A DNA stretch of 64,000 bases from Variovorax sp. Root318D1 (GTDB lineage: Bacteria > Pseudomonadota > Gammaproteobacteria > Burkholderiales > Burkholderiaceae_C), in NCBI RefSeq assembly GCF_001424835.1, contig NZ_LMCQ01000024.1, forward strand, positions 204,926 to 268,925. The letters are read 5' to 3'. Each line of letters begins with the position of its first letter. Positions within the stretch are counted from its first letter, which is position 1. The notes under the pieces are model-generated. The model was given only the letters and a program-made list of their open reading frames with translations. It had not been told where the DNA came from and made no database searches. Of this stretch, positions 62,374 through 64,000 are shown in pieces. The translations under genes and the position numbers were made by a program.

Positions 62374-63351
62374 ATGACCTCGACCCTGTTCACCCGACGT
62401 TCGATGGCTGCCCTCGCAGTCGCCACGGCCCTGGGCGCCATCGCGCCCGTGCACGCGCAGCAGCAGCGCGTGATCCACATCGTCGTGCCCTTCGGCACGG
62501 GTGCGGTTCAGGACACGGTGGCGCGCGCCTTCAACGCCGAACTGGGCGCGGCTTTGAATGCCAGCGCGATCGTCGAGAACCGCGCGGGCGCGGGCGGCAC
62601 GGTGGGCGCAGCCGTGGTCGCCAAGGCTCCGCCGGACGGCAACACGCTTGTGCTCGCAGCCGCGAGCCACCACATCGCAGGCTTCCTATACAACAAGCTC
62701 TCCTACGACCCGCTGAAGGATTTCGTGGGCGTGGCCAACATCGGCAACGCGGGCTATGTGCTGGCGGTGTCGAGCGGCCTCAACGTGTCGAACACAGCCG
62801 ACTTCATCAAGGAGGTGAAGGCCAATCCGGGCAAGTACAACTACGCCTCCGCCGGCAACGGCAGTGCCACGCACCTGGCCATGGCGTCGTTCCTTGCGAA
62901 GGCGGGGCTACAGATGACGCACATCCCGACCAAGTCGACCGGCGAGGCCGTCAACGAGGTGCTCGCGGGCCGCGTGCAGGCGGTCATCTCGTCGAGCATC
63001 GGCGTGATGGGTTTCCAGGCCGATCCGCGCATGAAACTGCTGGCTTCCACCGGCCAGGCGCGCAGCCCCTTCCTGCCGACTTTACCGACCGTGGCCGAAA
63101 GCGGCCTGCCGGGCTACGCCTTCGATTCATGGATTGGCCTGCTCGCACCCGCCGGCACGCCCAAGGCCGAGGTCGAGCGACTCAACGCGGCCACCAACAA
63201 GGTGCTGGCCGATCCAGCGATCCAGGAGCGGTTCAAGCGCCTGGGCGTGGAGCCACGCACGCAGAGCGCGGAAGAGTTCCAGAAGCTGCTGCGAGCGGAC
63301 TGGGATGCGATGGGGGCGGTGGTGAAGGCTTCTGGGGCGAAGATCGACTGA
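62374..63351 (+). CDS. tripartite tricarboxylate transporter substrate-binding protein (Bug family)
   Basis: A 325-residue periplasmic binding protein, TctC/Bug type, with a signal peptide (FTRRSMAALAVATALGAIAPVHA; the RR may suit Tat). The family phrases are RVIHIVVPFGTGAVQDTVAR, VENRAGAGGTVGA and ATHLAMASF. These proteins bind carboxylates or aromatic acids, and this order abounds in Variovorax-like bacteria as orphan binding proteins; TctA/TctB genes are not present here. It follows the M20 amidohydrolase. Confidence 0.92.
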   Translation: MTSTLFTRRSMAALAVATALGAIAPVHAQQQRVIHIVVPFGTGAVQDTVARAFNAELGAALNASAIVENRAGAGGTVGAAVVAKAPPDGNTLVLAAASHHIAGFLYNKLSYDPLKDFVGVANIGNAGYVLAVSSGLNVSNTADFIKEVKANPGKYNYASAGNGSATHLAMASFLAKAGLQMTHIPTKSTGEAVNEVLAGRVQAVISSSIGVMGFQADPRMKLLASTGQARSPFLPTLPTVAESGLPGYAFDSWIGLLAPAGTPKAEVERLNAATNKVLADPAIQERFKRLGVEPRTQSAEEFQKLLRADWDAMGAVVKASGAKID

Positions 63352-63380
63352 CTGGCTTCTGGTTTTTTGGCGCTCCTGTT

Positions 63381-63690
63381 CAGGGCGCGTGCAAAGGCCA
63401 CCGGGTACTCCCCTCCGCGAATGTCCCCCGGGCTTCGCCCTCCTCCTTTATTTCGCTGCGGGGAGCACCCGGCGCCCTGTGCCCACTGGGCGCTGCTCTT
63501 GTTCCGCTCGATCAACTACCGCTCTGAATAACGATCACGTCGATGGGGTGCCTTGCGCAGCGAAATAAAGGAGGAGCCGAAGGCGGGGGACATTCGCGGA
63601 GTAAGGTACCGCGTCGGCGGGATCGCGCCCTGAACGCATGCGCGTGAACAAAGCAGAGCGCCCAGCGGACGCGCACGAGTAGCAGCGCCC
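63381..63690. repeat. two copies of a dispersed repeat in inverted orientation
   Basis: This 485-base gap after the Bug gene (63352-63836) is not coding. The left arm (63414-63460) and right arm (63556-63600) form an imperfect inverted repeat of about 45 bases; both carry TTTATTTCGCTGCG or its complement and a GAATGTCCCCC box. Outer CAGGGCGCG (63381-63389) and CGCGCCCTG (63624-63632) also match, as do GGGCGCTGCTCTTGTTC (63488-63504) and a counterpart near 63646. I read this as two opposite copies of one dispersed element of about 120 bases. Confidence 0.72.
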
Positions 63691-63774
63691 AATCAGGCGG
63701 ACGCCCCCGCCATATCCCGGATATCACAGAAGACCCTCGCCCAAAAGAGCGCTTGCCCCACGCATATCCTGAAG

Positions 63775-63791
63775 ATATATTATTAATATAT
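63775..63791. promoter_or_regulatory. AT-rich palindrome, possible operator
   Basis: ATATATTA (63775-63782) and TAATATAT (63784-63791) form a perfect inverted repeat around a single T, in otherwise GC-rich DNA and 46 bases before the GTG start of the next gene. Such sites often bind a GntR- or other HTH-type dimer. No regulator gene is in view. Confidence 0.45.
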
Positions 63792-63836
63792 TTAAACCGC
63801 GGCCATTTCCCGTCGCGCAACCCAGGAGCCGATCAC

Positions 63837-64000
63837 GTGACCAACCCCCGCTGGCAAGGCATCTTCCCCGCCATCACCACCAAGTTCCACGCCGACGAAA
63901 GCATCGATGCCGAAGGCACCGCGCGCCACATCGACTTCCAGATCCGCAACGGCATCCACGGCCTGGTGACCTGCGGCTCGCTGGGCGAGGCCAGCACGCT
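63837..64000 (+). CDS. dihydrodipicolinate synthase family protein, 5' part only
   Basis: The first 54 codons of a DHDPS/NAL family aldolase, cut by the window end. It starts GTG at 63837, eight bases after AGGAG, and reads MTNPRWQGIFPAITTKFHAD with the downstream GLVTCGSLGEAST, the substrate-carboxylate loop of the family. The Ser-Leu form of the loop is common in sugar-acid and hydroxyproline-pathway members rather than lysine-pathway DapA. The Schiff-base Lys is outside the window, so the exact role is unknown. Confidence 0.85.
   Translation, partial: MTNPRWQGIFPAITTKFHADESIDAEGTARHIDFQIRNGIHGLVTCGSLGEAST

Overview
The window reads as chromosome of a high-GC betaproteobacterium of the order Burkholderiales, family Comamonadaceae; Variovorax is the best guess. 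The basis is overall protein character and gene order (rpmH-rnpA-yidD-yidC-mnmE, kdsD-kdsC-lptC, lptD-surA-rsmA, metX-metW), and two dispersed repeat families of a type I associate with Comamonadaceae. Genus assignment is inference. No rRNA or tRNA genes, CRISPR arrays, insertion sequences or prophage genes were seen. Gene density is high and codon use looks uniform.

Layout. 0-6 kb: ribosomal protein L34, RNase P protein, YidD, YidC and the tRNA modification GTPase MnmE, then a cyclic-nucleotide-binding protein and a zinc-ribbon membrane protein. 6-11 kb: a CPA2 cation/proton antiporter divergent from kdsD-kdsC-lptC (Kdo and LPS export) and an SDR. 11-19 kb: a glycine-rich RRM protein, a TMEM165/GDT1 family exporter behind a yybP-ykoY manganese riboswitch, metX-metW behind a SAM-II-like riboswitch and terminator, then YigZ, an ion channel, bactofilin, DUF72 and an M20 peptidase. 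19-30 kb: lipase, MFS, YidB, M20 peptidase, rsmE, amgK, and the divergent lptD-surA-rsmA operon.

30-44 kb: a secreted barnase-like RNase with its barstar, the malic enzyme MaeB, and a colinear nine-gene run (SPFH, zinc-ribbon DUF4178, DUF350, membrane aminopropyltransferase, FAD oxidoreductase, saccharopine dehydrogenase-like, SRPBCC-like, DoxX-like, DUF2269) that looks like one membrane-associated system of unknown purpose. 44-50 kb: pepP, murU, speD, then divergent tkt and gap. 50-55 kb: two lipoproteins, a monooxygenase-like protein, a protealysin-emfourin protease/inhibitor pair, YciI, pirin and VOC proteins. 55-64 kb: amidase, CYTH-CHAD protein, SlyD-like isomerase, a LysR regulator divergent from doxX-pirin, an M20 amidohydrolase with a Bug-type binding protein, a repeat-filled intergenic region, and the start of a DHDPS-family gene cut by the window edge.

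Recurring themes are envelope biogenesis (YidC, LptC, LptD, SurA, KdsD, KdsC, AmgK, MurU), protein pairs of hydrolase and cognate inhibitor, and RNA-level regulation, with three leader structures that can be drawn by hand.
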